A DNA stretch of 64,000 nucleotides, from positions 3,100,001 to 3,164,000 of the forward strand of contig NZ_CP031417.1 of assembly GCF_003367395.1 (NCBI RefSeq), in the 5' to 3' direction. Of the stretch, positions 1 to 7,666 are shown piece after piece. Below the pieces are notes generated by a model that saw only the letters and a program-made list of their open reading frames with translations, did not search any database and was not told the DNA's origin. Each line of letters starts with the position of its first letter. The first letter of the stretch is position 1. The translations under genes and the position numbers were made by a program. This DNA is from Pseudolabrys taiwanensis. Its GTDB lineage: Bacteria > Pseudomonadota > Alphaproteobacteria > Rhizobiales > Xanthobacteraceae.

Positions 1-2052
1 CGCCAGCGCATACTCGTTGGCGACGAAGCCCATCGGCTTGAGGCGCGCGCGCTCCAAGCGCCGCGTCAGCAGCATACCGAGCGTCTGGTGCGCGAGACGG
101 CCCTCGAAGGGATAGCAGACGAGGTAATACTTGGCGGCGCGTGGAAAGGTCTCGACCAGGAGATCGCCGGCTTTGGGCAAGAGCGACCGCCACTCCTGGA
201 TCTCCAGCCATTCGCGCACTTGGTCGGGCAGCGCGCGCCAGGCGTCATGTGAGGCCAGGATCGCGCGCACACGCGCGGCGAGATAAGTCGACAGCGGGAA
301 CTTGCCGCCCTCATAGGCCGGTACTTTGGGATCGGCGCCGGTTGCGCGCGAGACGTAGACCTCATCCTCGACCAGGGTCTCGTATTTGAGAACCTCGCCG
401 GCGAACACGAAGGTGTCGCCGGGCGTCAACGTCTCGATGAAGTATTCCTCCACTTGTCCGAGAATGCGCCCGCCCCGCGCGACGACGGCGCCGGATCCGC
501 GCGAGCGCACGAGGCGCACCTTGATCATGTCGGCCTCGACGATGGTGCCGACATTCATGCGATAGCGCTGTGCGATGTTCGGATGGGTGATGCGCCACTT
601 GCCGTCCGCGCCCTGCCGGATCTTGGCAAAGCGCTCGTAAGCCTTTAGCGCGTAGCCGCCGGTGGCGACGAAATCGATCGCATCGTCGAAATCGCGCCGC
701 GTCAGCGATGCGTAAGGCGCGGCGGCGCGCACCTCCGCGAACAGATCGTCGGCGAGAAACGGCTCGCCGCAGGCGCGGCCGAGAATATGCTGCGCCAGCA
801 CATCGAGCGCACCCGTGCGCGCCGGCGGCGTGTCCTGCGCGTTCTCGGCGACCGCATCGATCGCCGCACGGCATTCCAAAACTTCGAAGCGGTTGGCCGG
901 CACGAGCACGGCTTGCGACGGCTCGTCGAGCCGGTGATTGGAGCGGCCGACCCGTTGCAGTAAGCGCGATGAGCCCTTCGGCGCGCCGACATTGACGACG
1001 AGATCGACGTCGCCCCAGTCGACGCCGAGATCGAGCGAGGAGGTGCACACCACCGCGCGCAATTTGCCTTGCGTCATCGCATCCTCGACTCGGCGCCGTT
1101 GCGCGACGTCGAGCGAACCGTGATGCAGGGCGATGGCGAGATTGTCGTCGTTGATGCCCCAAAGCTCTTGAAACAAGAACTCGGCCTGGCTGCGCGTATT
1201 GACGAAGATGAGCGTGGTCTTGTGCGTCCTGATCAGGTCGTAGATCTCAGGCAGCGCATGGCGCGCCGAATGCCCCGCCCAGGGCAGATGCGCCGCCGTG
1301 TCGAGCATCGTGACCTGTGGCTGCGCGCCGGCCTGCCCGAGCACCAGGTCGGCCATCGCTGCGCCATCGAGCGGTTGGGGCACCAGGAAACGGCGCAGAT
1401 CGTCAGGCTCGGCGACGGTCGCCGACAGACCGATGGTCGTGAGCTGCGGCGCCAGCACGAACAGGCGCGCCAGATCCAGCGACAACAGATCGCCTCGCTT
1501 CGACAGCACCAGCGAATGCAATTCGTCGAGGATGACACGCTTCAAGCTGCCGAACAGATAAGGCGCATCGGCGCTCGCCAACAAAAGCGCAAGCTGTTCG
1601 GGCGTGGTAAGCAGGATGTCGGGCGGATCGCGTCGCTGCCGCTGACGCTTCGAGGCGGGCGTATCGCCGGTGCGCGTCTCGAGCCGGATCGGCAGCTTCA
1701 TCTCGCGCACGGGCGTTTCGAGGTTGCGCGCGATGTCGACGGCAAGCGCCTTGAGCGGTGAGATGTAGAGCGTGTGCAGCCCGCCTTCGCGACGGATCGA
1801 GCGGCCGGTGGAAACGAGTTTCTTCTTCTCCCCTCCGCTGCGCGGGGGGAGGGGAACGCGCTCCGCCCGTGGCGTATTTTGTTCGTACAACTCCACCAGG
1901 GTCGGCAGAAAACCCGCCAAGGTCTTGCCGCCGCCCGTCGGCGCGATCAACAGCGCTGAACGTCCCGCCCGTGCCTTCTCCAACAATGCAAGCTGATGCG
2001 CGCGTGGCACCCAGCCGCGCGCGGCGAACCAGCGCGTGAACACGTCGGGCAA
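1..2052 (-). CDS. lhr: Ligase-associated Lhr-type DEXH-box DNA helicase (3' end beyond window)
   Basis: Superfamily 2 helicase of the Lhr core type, which acts with the neighbouring exonuclease and ligase in DNA damage repair. Reading leftward, the open frame shows Walker A APTGGGKT (about 1945-1921), the ISPLKALA motif, DELH (1527-1516), the LSAT motif, HHGSLD and the motif VI segment QRVGRSNHR. The C-terminus is cut off by the window edge. No ATG precedes the conserved FTRWFAARGW start; an in-frame TGA lies at 2100-2098, so translation probably starts at TTG 2052 or GTG 2043 (not resolved). About 33 residues between Walker A and ISPLKALA (roughly 1884-1786) have no counterpart in the family as I know it and contain repeat-like sequence (PLPPRSGGE). 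The frame stays open through it. The usual fourth partner, a phosphoesterase, may lie just left of the window. Confidence 0.9.
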   Translation of the reverse strand, partial: MPDVFTRWFAARGWVPRAHQLALLEKARAGRSALLIAPTGGGKTLAGFLPTLVELYEQNTPRAERVPLPPRSGGEKKKLVSTGRSIRREGGLHTLYISPLKALAVDIARNLETPVREMKLPIRLETRTGDTPASKRQRQRRDPPDILLTTPEQLALLLASADAPYLFGSLKRVILDELHSLVLSKRGDLLSLDLARLFVLAPQLTTIGLSATVAEPDDLRRFLVPQPLDGAAMADLVLGQAGAQPQVTMLDTAAHLPWAGHSARHALPEIYDLIRTHKTTLIFVNTRSQAEFLFQELWGINDDNLAIALHHGSLDVAQRRRVEDAMTQGKLRAVVCTSSLDLGVDWGDVDLVVNVGAPKGSSRLLQRVGRSNHRLDEPSQAVLVPANRFEVLECRAAIDAVAENAQDTPPARTGALDVLAQHILGRACGEPFLADDLFAEVRAAAPYASLTRRDFDDAIDFVATGGYALKAYERFAKIRQGADGKWRITHPNIAQRYRMNVGTIVEADMIKVRLVRSRGSGAVVARGGRILGQVEEYFIETLTPGDTFVFAGEVLKYETLVEDEVYVSRATGADPKVPAYEGGKFPLSTYLAARVRAILASHDAWRALPDQVREWLEIQEWRSLLPKAGDLLVETFPRAAKYYLVCYPFEGRLAHQTLGMLLTRRLERARLKPMGFVANEYALA
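1828..1854. repeat. GC-rich palindromic repeat inside lhr
   Basis: A hairpin with cccctcc on one side and ggggagggg on the other, around a GCG-rich loop, resembles the terminal hairpins of the larger elements at 4142-4245, 4530-4650 and 10490-10615. It lies within the lhr reading frame and is translated as PLPPRSGGE. It is a single degenerate half-element rather than a full copy, so membership of the same family is inferred. Confidence 0.5.
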
Positions 2053-2123
2053 TGCTTCATGACGTTCGAGCAGCAGTATGACTCCGTCGTTAGCCCGTCA
2101 TCCCAGGGCTGAAAGCGCGCACC

Positions 2124-3050
2124 TCAAGATGACGGCCTCCGTGCGACCACGACCAGACCGGGAACCGGCACACCTTTCTCCGTGCGCGTCGAGGCCGCAT
2201 GAAGGCTGACAAGCGTAAGGCCCGCCGCGCGCAAAGCGTCACGCACATGCGCTTCACCGTGCGCATAACGCAAAGTGTCGCGCAGGAGCGCACCGTCGCC
2301 GGCATAGGTTTCGACCGTGAAGGCGAACAGGCCGCCCGGCTCAAGCAACGGCGCGATATCGCGAAACGCCGCGAGATCATGAAAGTACATGAAGACGTCG
2401 GCCGCGAGGATAAGATCATAACGCCGTTCGGCCGCGCTTTCGGCGATGGCGAATTGCATCACGTCGCCTTCAACGAGCCGGTTGTAGACACCTTTGCTAT
2501 CGGCAACCGCCAACATGCGCGGCGACAGATCGACCCCGGTCAGTTCATCGCACATCAGCTGGAACGCGACACCCGCAAGGCCGGTGCCGCAACCAAGATC
2601 CAACGCACGCGCAAAGCGTCGTCCGGCACAGGCGCGCTCGACCGCCTGAAGCAGGACTTCCGGCCCGCGATAGCCGAGCCCTTCCGTGAGGGCCTGGTCG
2701 AACTGCGGCGCGTAACCATCGAACAGCGCGCGCACATAGCCCGCGGGCATTGGCGCCGCGGCGACCGCGCCGAGCCGCGCCAACCGTACCACGGCGCCCT
2801 GCCCGTCCTCGGGATCGGCCGCCCGCGCGCTTTCGAAAGCCGCCGCCGCGCCCGGCCCGTCACCGAGTTGCTCGCGCGCCTCGCCGAGCAGGAACCAGGC
2901 CGGCGCGTAGCGCGGCGCCAACTCCAAAAGCTGGCCGAGCAGGTCCGCGGCGCCCGCCGCATCGCCCGCCGCGAGGCTTTCCCGCGCCCACTCGAACCGT
3001 CGGTCGATGAGAAGGTCGCCGGACGAAGCCGGACGCGTCACCGTAGCCAT
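2124..3050 (-). CDS. TPR-containing class I SAM-dependent methyltransferase
   Basis: Predicted cytoplasmic methyltransferase of about 308 residues. The first 80 residues form a helical TPR-like repeat pair (WARESLAAGDAAGAADLL, then AWFLLGEAREQLG). A Rossmann methyltransferase domain follows, with SAM motif I DLGCGTG starting at residue 151, an acidic strand end (GVDLSPRM) and the post-I LILAADVFMYF segment. This matches the uncharacterised TPR-methyltransferase family (COG4976); the substrate is unknown. ATG 3050 was chosen over an upstream in-frame ATG at 3134 because the upstream extension has no family character and because a purine-rich GAAAGAAGA precedes 3050. The gene lies 71 bp upstream of lhr on the same strand and diverges from the exonuclease gene across 53 bp. 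The last residues (RPSS) run into a degenerate repeat. Confidence 0.8.
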   Translation of the reverse strand: MATVTRPASSGDLLIDRRFEWARESLAAGDAAGAADLLGQLLELAPRYAPAWFLLGEAREQLGDGPGAAAAFESARAADPEDGQGAVVRLARLGAVAAAPMPAGYVRALFDGYAPQFDQALTEGLGYRGPEVLLQAVERACAGRRFARALDLGCGTGLAGVAFQLMCDELTGVDLSPRMLAVADSKGVYNRLVEGDVMQFAIAESAAERRYDLILAADVFMYFHDLAAFRDIAPLLEPGGLFAFTVETYAGDGALLRDTLRYAHGEAHVRDALRAAGLTLVSLHAASTRTEKGVPVPGLVVVARRPSS

Positions 3051-3103
3051 TCTTCTTTCGGTCCTTGCCTCGCGGTTTCGCCCGCAGCCCTTATCTATAG
3101 CGC

Positions 3104-4186
3104 ATGCGTGCCGAAGACATCCTCGCCCCCACACCGGCCGGCGTCTGCTGCAAGCGCGGCGGCTTTTATATCGACCCGACCCGGCCGGTCGAGAAGGCCC
3201 TGATCACGCACGGCCATTCCGACCACGCCCGCGCCGGCCATGGCGCGGTCCTCGCCACCCAGGAGACACTCGACATCATGCGCCTGCGCTACGGCGATAA
3301 TTTCGCCGGTACGACGCAGGCGATCCGCTATGGCGAGGAACTAAAGCTGGGCGGCGTGACGGTCAGCTTCCATCCGGCCGGACATGTGCTCGGATCGGCG
3401 CAAATCAAGGTGGCATGCGAAGGCGTCACGATCGTCGCCTCCGGCGACTACAAGGACGTGCGGGACCCGACCTGCGCGCCTTTCGAAACCATTCAATGCG
3501 ACGTTTTCATCACCGAGGCGACATTCGGGCTGCCGGTGTTCCGGCATCACGACGCCAAAGGCGAAATCGACAAGTTGCTGCGCTCGGCGGCGCTGTTCCC
3601 CGAGCGCGCGCACCTTGTGGGCGCCTACTCGCTCGGCAAGGCGCAGCGTGTCATCGCGATGCTCCGTGAATCCGGCCACGATCGGACCGTCTATCTGCAC
3701 GGCGCAATGGAGAAGATCACACGCTATTACGAAAGCCGCGGTATCGACCTTGGCGAACTCGAGCTCGTACGCGGCGCCAAGAAGTCGGAGCTCGCCGGTC
3801 ACATCACCATCTGTCCGCCGACGGCGATGGGCGATCTGTGGTCGCGGCGCTTTCCCGATCCGGTGTTTGCTTTCGCCTCGGGGTGGATGCGCGTGCGCGC
3901 CCGTGCGCGTCAGCGCGGCGTGACACTGCCTTTGGTCATTTCCGATCACGCCGACTGGGATGGGCTGACGTCGACCATTGCCGCCACCGGCGCGTCGGAA
4001 GTCTGGGTGACGCACGGCCAGGAAGACGCACTCGTGCATTGGTGCGTGTCGCAAGGGCTCAAGGCACGGCCACTGGATATCGTCGGCTATGGCGATGAAG
4101 AAGAGAGCGAGTTAGTTGCATCGGATGAGAGCCTCTCAATTCCCTCCCCCCTCGTGGGGGAGGGTCAGGGAGGGGGCGTGTCTTGA
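3104..4186 (+). CDS. Ligase-associated DNA damage response exonuclease (MBL fold, beta-CASP-like)
   Basis: Metallo-beta-lactamase-fold nuclease of the family encoded beside Lhr helicase and ATP-dependent ligase; it presumably trims DNA ends before ligation. The metal-binding motif HGHSDHARAG is present (His36, His38, Asp40, His41), followed by HPAGHVLGSAQI, SGDYKD, EATFGLP, SDHADWDG and VTHGQED, the expected order for SNM1/CPSF73-like enzymes. Length is 360 residues. The final 15 or so residues (IPSPLVGEGQGGGV) are encoded by the palindromic repeat starting at 4142, so the native C-terminus has apparently been replaced or extended by repeat sequence. It is followed by the ligase on the same strand with 68 bp between them, filled by that repeat. 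Family assignment is firm; biochemical role is by analogy. Confidence 0.92.
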   Translation: MRAEDILAPTPAGVCCKRGGFYIDPTRPVEKALITHGHSDHARAGHGAVLATQETLDIMRLRYGDNFAGTTQAIRYGEELKLGGVTVSFHPAGHVLGSAQIKVACEGVTIVASGDYKDVRDPTCAPFETIQCDVFITEATFGLPVFRHHDAKGEIDKLLRSAALFPERAHLVGAYSLGKAQRVIAMLRESGHDRTVYLHGAMEKITRYYESRGIDLGELELVRGAKKSELAGHITICPPTAMGDLWSRRFPDPVFAFASGWMRVRARARQRGVTLPLVISDHADWDGLTSTIAATGASEVWVTHGQEDALVHWCVSQGLKARPLDIVGYGDEEESELVASDESLSIPSPLVGEGQGGGVS

Positions 4187-4245
4187 CCATCACAGCCACC
4201 CCCACCCGACCGCCTTCGGCGGTCGACCTCCCCACAAGGGGGAGG
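4142..4245. repeat. Palindromic repeat element spanning exonuclease 3' end and ligase leader
   Basis: An element of about 104 bp bounded by two hairpins: ccctccccc...gggggaggg at 4142-4164 and cctcccc...gggggagg at 4227-4245, with an internal gaccgcc...ggcggtc hairpin. It overlaps the last codons of the exonuclease. Its right arm GGAGGTGA (4241-4248) sits 6-9 bp before the ligase ATG, so it doubles as the ligase ribosome-binding site. It belongs to the same family as 4530-4650 and 10490-10615, but the second left hairpin is missing. Confidence 0.75.
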
Positions 4246-4254
4246 TGAAGAAAG

Positions 4255-6009
4255 ATGAACCGCTTCGCCGAACTGCTCGACCGTCTCGCTTATGAGCCCG
4301 GCCGCAACGCCAAGCTGCGGCTGATCGCCGATTATCTGCGCCACACGCCCGATCCCGATCGCGGCTGGGCGCTCGCGGCGCTCACCGGCGCGCTGTCGTT
4401 CAAGCACGCCAAAGGCGGCATGATCCGCGCGTTGATCGCCGAGCGCACCGACCCGGCCTTGTTCGCGCTGTCCTACGACTACGTGGGCGATCTGTCGGAA
4501 ACCGTCGCATTGATGTGGCCTTCTTCTATCCCTCCCCTGAAAGGGGAGGGTGGCCGCGAAGCGGCCGGGTGGGGTTTGGCAGCAAATGACGACAGCGCTC
4601 CCCCACCCGGCGGCCTGCGGCCGCCACCCTCCCCCGCAAGCGGGGGAGGGATAAGCATCCCCACGCTCACGGACGTCGTCGACACACTCTCCACGCTCGG
4701 CAAGGCGCAATTGCCGGCCCAGATCGCGCGCTGGCTCGATGCGCTCGACGAAACCGCGCGCTGGGCGCTGCTCAAGCTCGTCACCGGCGGCATGCGCATC
4801 GGCGTGTCGGCGCGGCTCGCCAAGACCGCGGCCGCATCGCTCGGCGACAAGGACCCGGACGAACTCGAAATCCTCTGGCCGGGCCTGACGCCGCCGTATC
4901 TCGACTTGTTTGCCTGGCTGGAAGGCCGCGGCGAGAAGCCATCGAACACCGATCCGGCGCCGTTCCATCCGCCGATGCTGGCGCATGCCATCGAAGAACG
5001 GGACTTCGAAACGCTCGACGCGCGGGACTTCCTGGCCGAATGGAAATGGGACGGTATCCGCGTCCAGGCCGTCGCGGGCCGCGATGCCGAAGGCCACGTT
5101 GTGGCGCGGCTCTACTCGCGCACGGGCGAGGACATCTCCAAGAGCTTTCCCGATTTGCTTGAGTCGCTAAATCTGCCGGCGGCGATCGACGGCGAGCTCT
5201 TGATCATGCGCGATGGCCGTGTGCAGTCGTTCAATGTTTTGCAGCAGCGGCTCAACCGCAAAGCGGTCACGCCCAAATTGATGCAAGAGTTTCCCGCACA
5301 TCTGCGCGCCTATGATCTGCTTGCCGAAGGCGACCACGATCTGCGCGGCCACCCTTTCGAGGAAAGGCGCGCGCGGCTGACGAAGTTCGTCGAAAAGCTC
5401 AATGATCCGCGCATCGACCTCTCACCTTTAGTGCCTTTCGAATCCTGGCCCGAACTCACTGCGGCCCGCGCCGATCCCGCATCGGCCGGCGCCGGTCAGG
5501 ATGCCGAGGCCGTCGAAGGCGTCATGATCAAACGGCGCGATGCGTCTTACGTCCCCGGCCGACCGAAAGGTCCCTGGTGGAAATGGAAACGCGATCCGAT
5601 GATCGTCGATGCGGTGCTCATGTACGCCCAACGCGGCCACGGCAAGCGCTCCTCCTATTATTCCGATTACACTTTCGGCGTCTGGAACGACGCCGACCAG
5701 TTGGTGCCGGTCGGCAAGGCCTATTTCGGCTTCACCGACGAGGAATTGCTCGAGATCGACCGCTTCGTTCGCCGCAACACCGTCGACCGCTTCGGCCCGG
5801 TGCGCGAAGTCACGCACGAGGCCGACAAGGGGCTGGTGCTGGAAGTCGCCTTCGAAGGCTTGCAGCGCTCGACCCGCCATAAATCCGGCATCGCCATGCG
5901 CTTTCCTCGAATCAACCGTCTGCGCTGGGACAAGCCACCGCGCGAGGCCGACCGGCTGGAGACGCTGGAGAGGATGTTGGCTAAACTCGAATCGGGACGC
6001 GCAGCTTGA
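4255..6009 (+). CDS. ATP-dependent DNA ligase, cisplatin damage response type
   Basis: ATP-dependent DNA ligase that seals nicks in DNA, of the type found with Lhr and the exonuclease (NCBI family 'cisplatin damage response ATP-dependent DNA ligase'). It has an N-terminal DNA-binding domain, then the adenylation motif KWDGIR with the nucleophile Lys264, DGELL, EGVMIKRRD, WWKWKRD and a C-terminal OB-fold region ending near GIAMRFPRI. Length is 584 residues, longer than the roughly 530 usual. The excess is explained by an in-frame palindromic repeat encoding about residues 90-134 (rich in Pro and Gly), between the DNA-binding helices and before the adenylation domain. The frame is uninterrupted, so the enzyme may still be made. 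The start is ATG 4255 with GGAGGTGA upstream, supplied by the preceding repeat. Confidence 0.93.
   Translation: MNRFAELLDRLAYEPGRNAKLRLIADYLRHTPDPDRGWALAALTGALSFKHAKGGMIRALIAERTDPALFALSYDYVGDLSETVALMWPSSIPPLKGEGGREAAGWGLAANDDSAPPPGGLRPPPSPASGGGISIPTLTDVVDTLSTLGKAQLPAQIARWLDALDETARWALLKLVTGGMRIGVSARLAKTAAASLGDKDPDELEILWPGLTPPYLDLFAWLEGRGEKPSNTDPAPFHPPMLAHAIEERDFETLDARDFLAEWKWDGIRVQAVAGRDAEGHVVARLYSRTGEDISKSFPDLLESLNLPAAIDGELLIMRDGRVQSFNVLQQRLNRKAVTPKLMQEFPAHLRAYDLLAEGDHDLRGHPFEERRARLTKFVEKLNDPRIDLSPLVPFESWPELTAARADPASAGAGQDAEAVEGVMIKRRDASYVPGRPKGPWWKWKRDPMIVDAVLMYAQRGHGKRSSYYSDYTFGVWNDADQLVPVGKAYFGFTDEELLEIDRFVRRNTVDRFGPVREVTHEADKGLVLEVAFEGLQRSTRHKSGIAMRFPRINRLRWDKPPREADRLETLERMLAKLESGRAA
4530..4650. 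repeat. Palindromic repeat element inserted in frame in the ligase gene
   Basis: A 121-bp element inside the ligase coding sequence. Its ends are two hairpins, ccctcccctgaaaggggaggg (4530-4550) and the ccctccccc...gggggaggg hairpin at 4627-4650. Between them lie ggccgc/gcggcc and ggcggcc/ggccgcc stems and a long-range pair gggtgggg/ccccaccc. Both end hairpins are identical to those of the element at 10490-10615, while internal stems differ yet stay paired. It has no in-frame stop and encodes a Pro/Gly-rich peptide. Confidence 0.88.
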
Positions 6010-6039
6010 CCCGTTCCCCCTTCTTGCGTCAGGTGTGAC

Positions 6040-6348
6040 ATGCCGAATGAAATGCAGCGTACGGAGCCGCCGGTGGCCAACGACAGCGTGACCAAGTTTC
6101 TGGGCGGCTCGCCTTTGGCGGTGCTGGTACGGCTGATCCTGGTATCGGTCCTCGTCGGCGTCGTTCTGGCGGCACTCGGGCTCGATCCTTTCGACATCGT
6201 GCGCAGCATCGAACGGTTGATCCGCTCGATCTGGAACATGGGCTTCGACGCTGTGCGCTGGCTGTGGCGCTATTTCCTGCTCGGAGCGGTCATCGTCATC
6301 CCGATCTGGATCATCATTCGTCTGGTGAACGCGCCCCGCGGCCGTTGA
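6040..6348 (+). CDS. DUF6460-like small membrane protein
   Basis: Small 102-residue membrane protein of unknown function, recognised as the DUF6460-type family common in Rhizobiales. It has a conserved FLGGSPLAVL entry, a first membrane segment at about residues 25-43, an amphipathic middle stretch (DIVRSIERLIRSIWNMG) and a second hydrophobic segment at about 73-93. ATG 6040 follows the ligase stop by 30 bp, and the gene ends one base before the GTG start of the MATE transporter, so it is probably in the same transcript. Family membership is from memory of the FLGGSPLAV signature; no function should be inferred. Confidence 0.75.
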   Translation: MPNEMQRTEPPVANDSVTKFLGGSPLAVLVRLILVSVLVGVVLAALGLDPFDIVRSIERLIRSIWNMGFDAVRWLWRYFLLGAVIVIPIWIIIRLVNAPRGR

Positions 6349-6349
6349 T

Positions 6350-7663
6350 GTGACAGCGCCTGCCGAGATTACCCACGCACGCGTGTTCGCCATCGCCGGC
6401 CCGGCGATGCTCACCAATGTCACGACGCCGCTGCTCGGCGTCATCGCGACGGCCGTGATCGGCCGGCTCGGCGAGGCGCATCTACTCGGCGGCGTGGCGA
6501 TGGCGTCGGTCGCCTTTGACTGCATCTTCTGGCTCTTCGGCTTCCTGCGCATGGGCACGGTCGCCTTCACCGCGCAGGCTTTAGGCGCGGGCGACAAGAC
6601 GGAACAACGCGCGGTATTGGCCCGCGCCTTGCTCATCGCCGGCGCCATCGGACTGGCGCTGATCGCGCTGCAGGTGCCATTGGCCGCCGCGATCTTCAGC
6701 CCCATGGGCGGCAGCGAGGCCGTGACAACGGCGGCGAAGCAATACTTCTTCGTGCGACTTTGGTCCGCGCCCTTTGCGCTTGCCAACTACGTCATGCTTG
6801 GCTGGCTGATCGGCCTTGCCCGCGCCAAGACCGGCATGGCGATCCAAATCTTCGTCAATCTCGTCAACATGGCCTTGATGGCCGCGCTGGTGCTCAAGCT
6901 CGATGCCGGCATCACCGGCGCCGCGCTTGCCTCTGTGCTGGCCGAATGCGTGGGGCTCGTGCTCGGGCTGAGCGTCGCCTGGCACATTCTTGGCGGCCGG
7001 CTCGGGCTCGCCACCGCGGTCTTGTTCGACCGAGAGCGGCTGATGCGCATGCTGGCGGTCAACCGCGACATCATGATCCGCACCGCGGCGCTTATCGCGG
7101 CCTTCCTGTTCTTCACCGCGCGCGGCGCGCGCGCCGGGGACGTGACACTCGCCGCCAACGCGGTGCTGCACAACTTCACTTTGGTTGGTGCCTTTTTCCT
7201 CGACGGCATGGCGACAGCGGCCGAACAGCTTTGCGGTCAGGCCTATGGCGCACGCGACCGCACGGGCTTCAGCCGCGCCGTGAAGCTTGTGCTGGGCTGG
7301 GGCTTTGTGTTCGGCGTCACCGCGACGCTACTTTTCTTTGCAATCGGGCCTTGGATGATCGACGTCATGACGGCGAGCGAGGACGTACGCGATGTCGCGC
7401 GTCGGTTCCTCTGGCTCGCGGCGCTGGCGCCCGTCTGCGGCGTGATGGCGTTCTGCTATGACGGCATCTATGTCGGCGCCACTTGGGCGCGCGACATGCG
7501 CAACCTGATGATCGCGGCGCTCGCGATCTATCTCGCGACGTGGTGGCTCACGCAGCCGCTCGACAACACGGGCCTGTGGATCGCCATCCTGGTCTTCTTC
7601 ATCAGCCGCGGCGGATTGCAGGCCGCGCGCTATCCGGCGCTGGTCAAAGCGCCGTTCGCGTGA
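6350..7663 (+). CDS. MATE family efflux transporter
   Basis: Polytopic inner-membrane transporter of 437 residues with about twelve hydrophobic segments in two internally similar halves, matching the multidrug and toxin extrusion (MATE/DinF) family, which exports cationic or organic compounds using a Na+ or H+ gradient. Family-like features are the N-terminal IAGPAMLTNVTTPLLGVIAT region, the FGFLRMGTV segment and, in the second half, DGMATAAEQLCGQAYGARD. The start is GTG 6350, one base after the stop of the upstream small membrane gene, which suggests coupling. The gene converges on pyrD with 3 bp between the stops. Substrate unknown. Confidence 0.9.
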   Translation: MTAPAEITHARVFAIAGPAMLTNVTTPLLGVIATAVIGRLGEAHLLGGVAMASVAFDCIFWLFGFLRMGTVAFTAQALGAGDKTEQRAVLARALLIAGAIGLALIALQVPLAAAIFSPMGGSEAVTTAAKQYFFVRLWSAPFALANYVMLGWLIGLARAKTGMAIQIFVNLVNMALMAALVLKLDAGITGAALASVLAECVGLVLGLSVAWHILGGRLGLATAVLFDRERLMRMLAVNRDIMIRTAALIAAFLFFTARGARAGDVTLAANAVLHNFTLVGAFFLDGMATAAEQLCGQAYGARDRTGFSRAVKLVLGWGFVFGVTATLLFFAIGPWMIDVMTASEDVRDVARRFLWLAALAPVCGVMAFCYDGIYVGATWARDMRNLMIAALAIYLATWWLTQPLDNTGLWIAILVFFISRGGLQAARYPALVKAPFA

Positions 7664-7666
7664 GCC

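Noticed and set aside
362..1162. 266-codon minus-strand frame inside lhr
   Set aside because: It is a +1 reading of the helicase gene; the true frame carries DELH, QRVGRSNHR and Walker A continuously.
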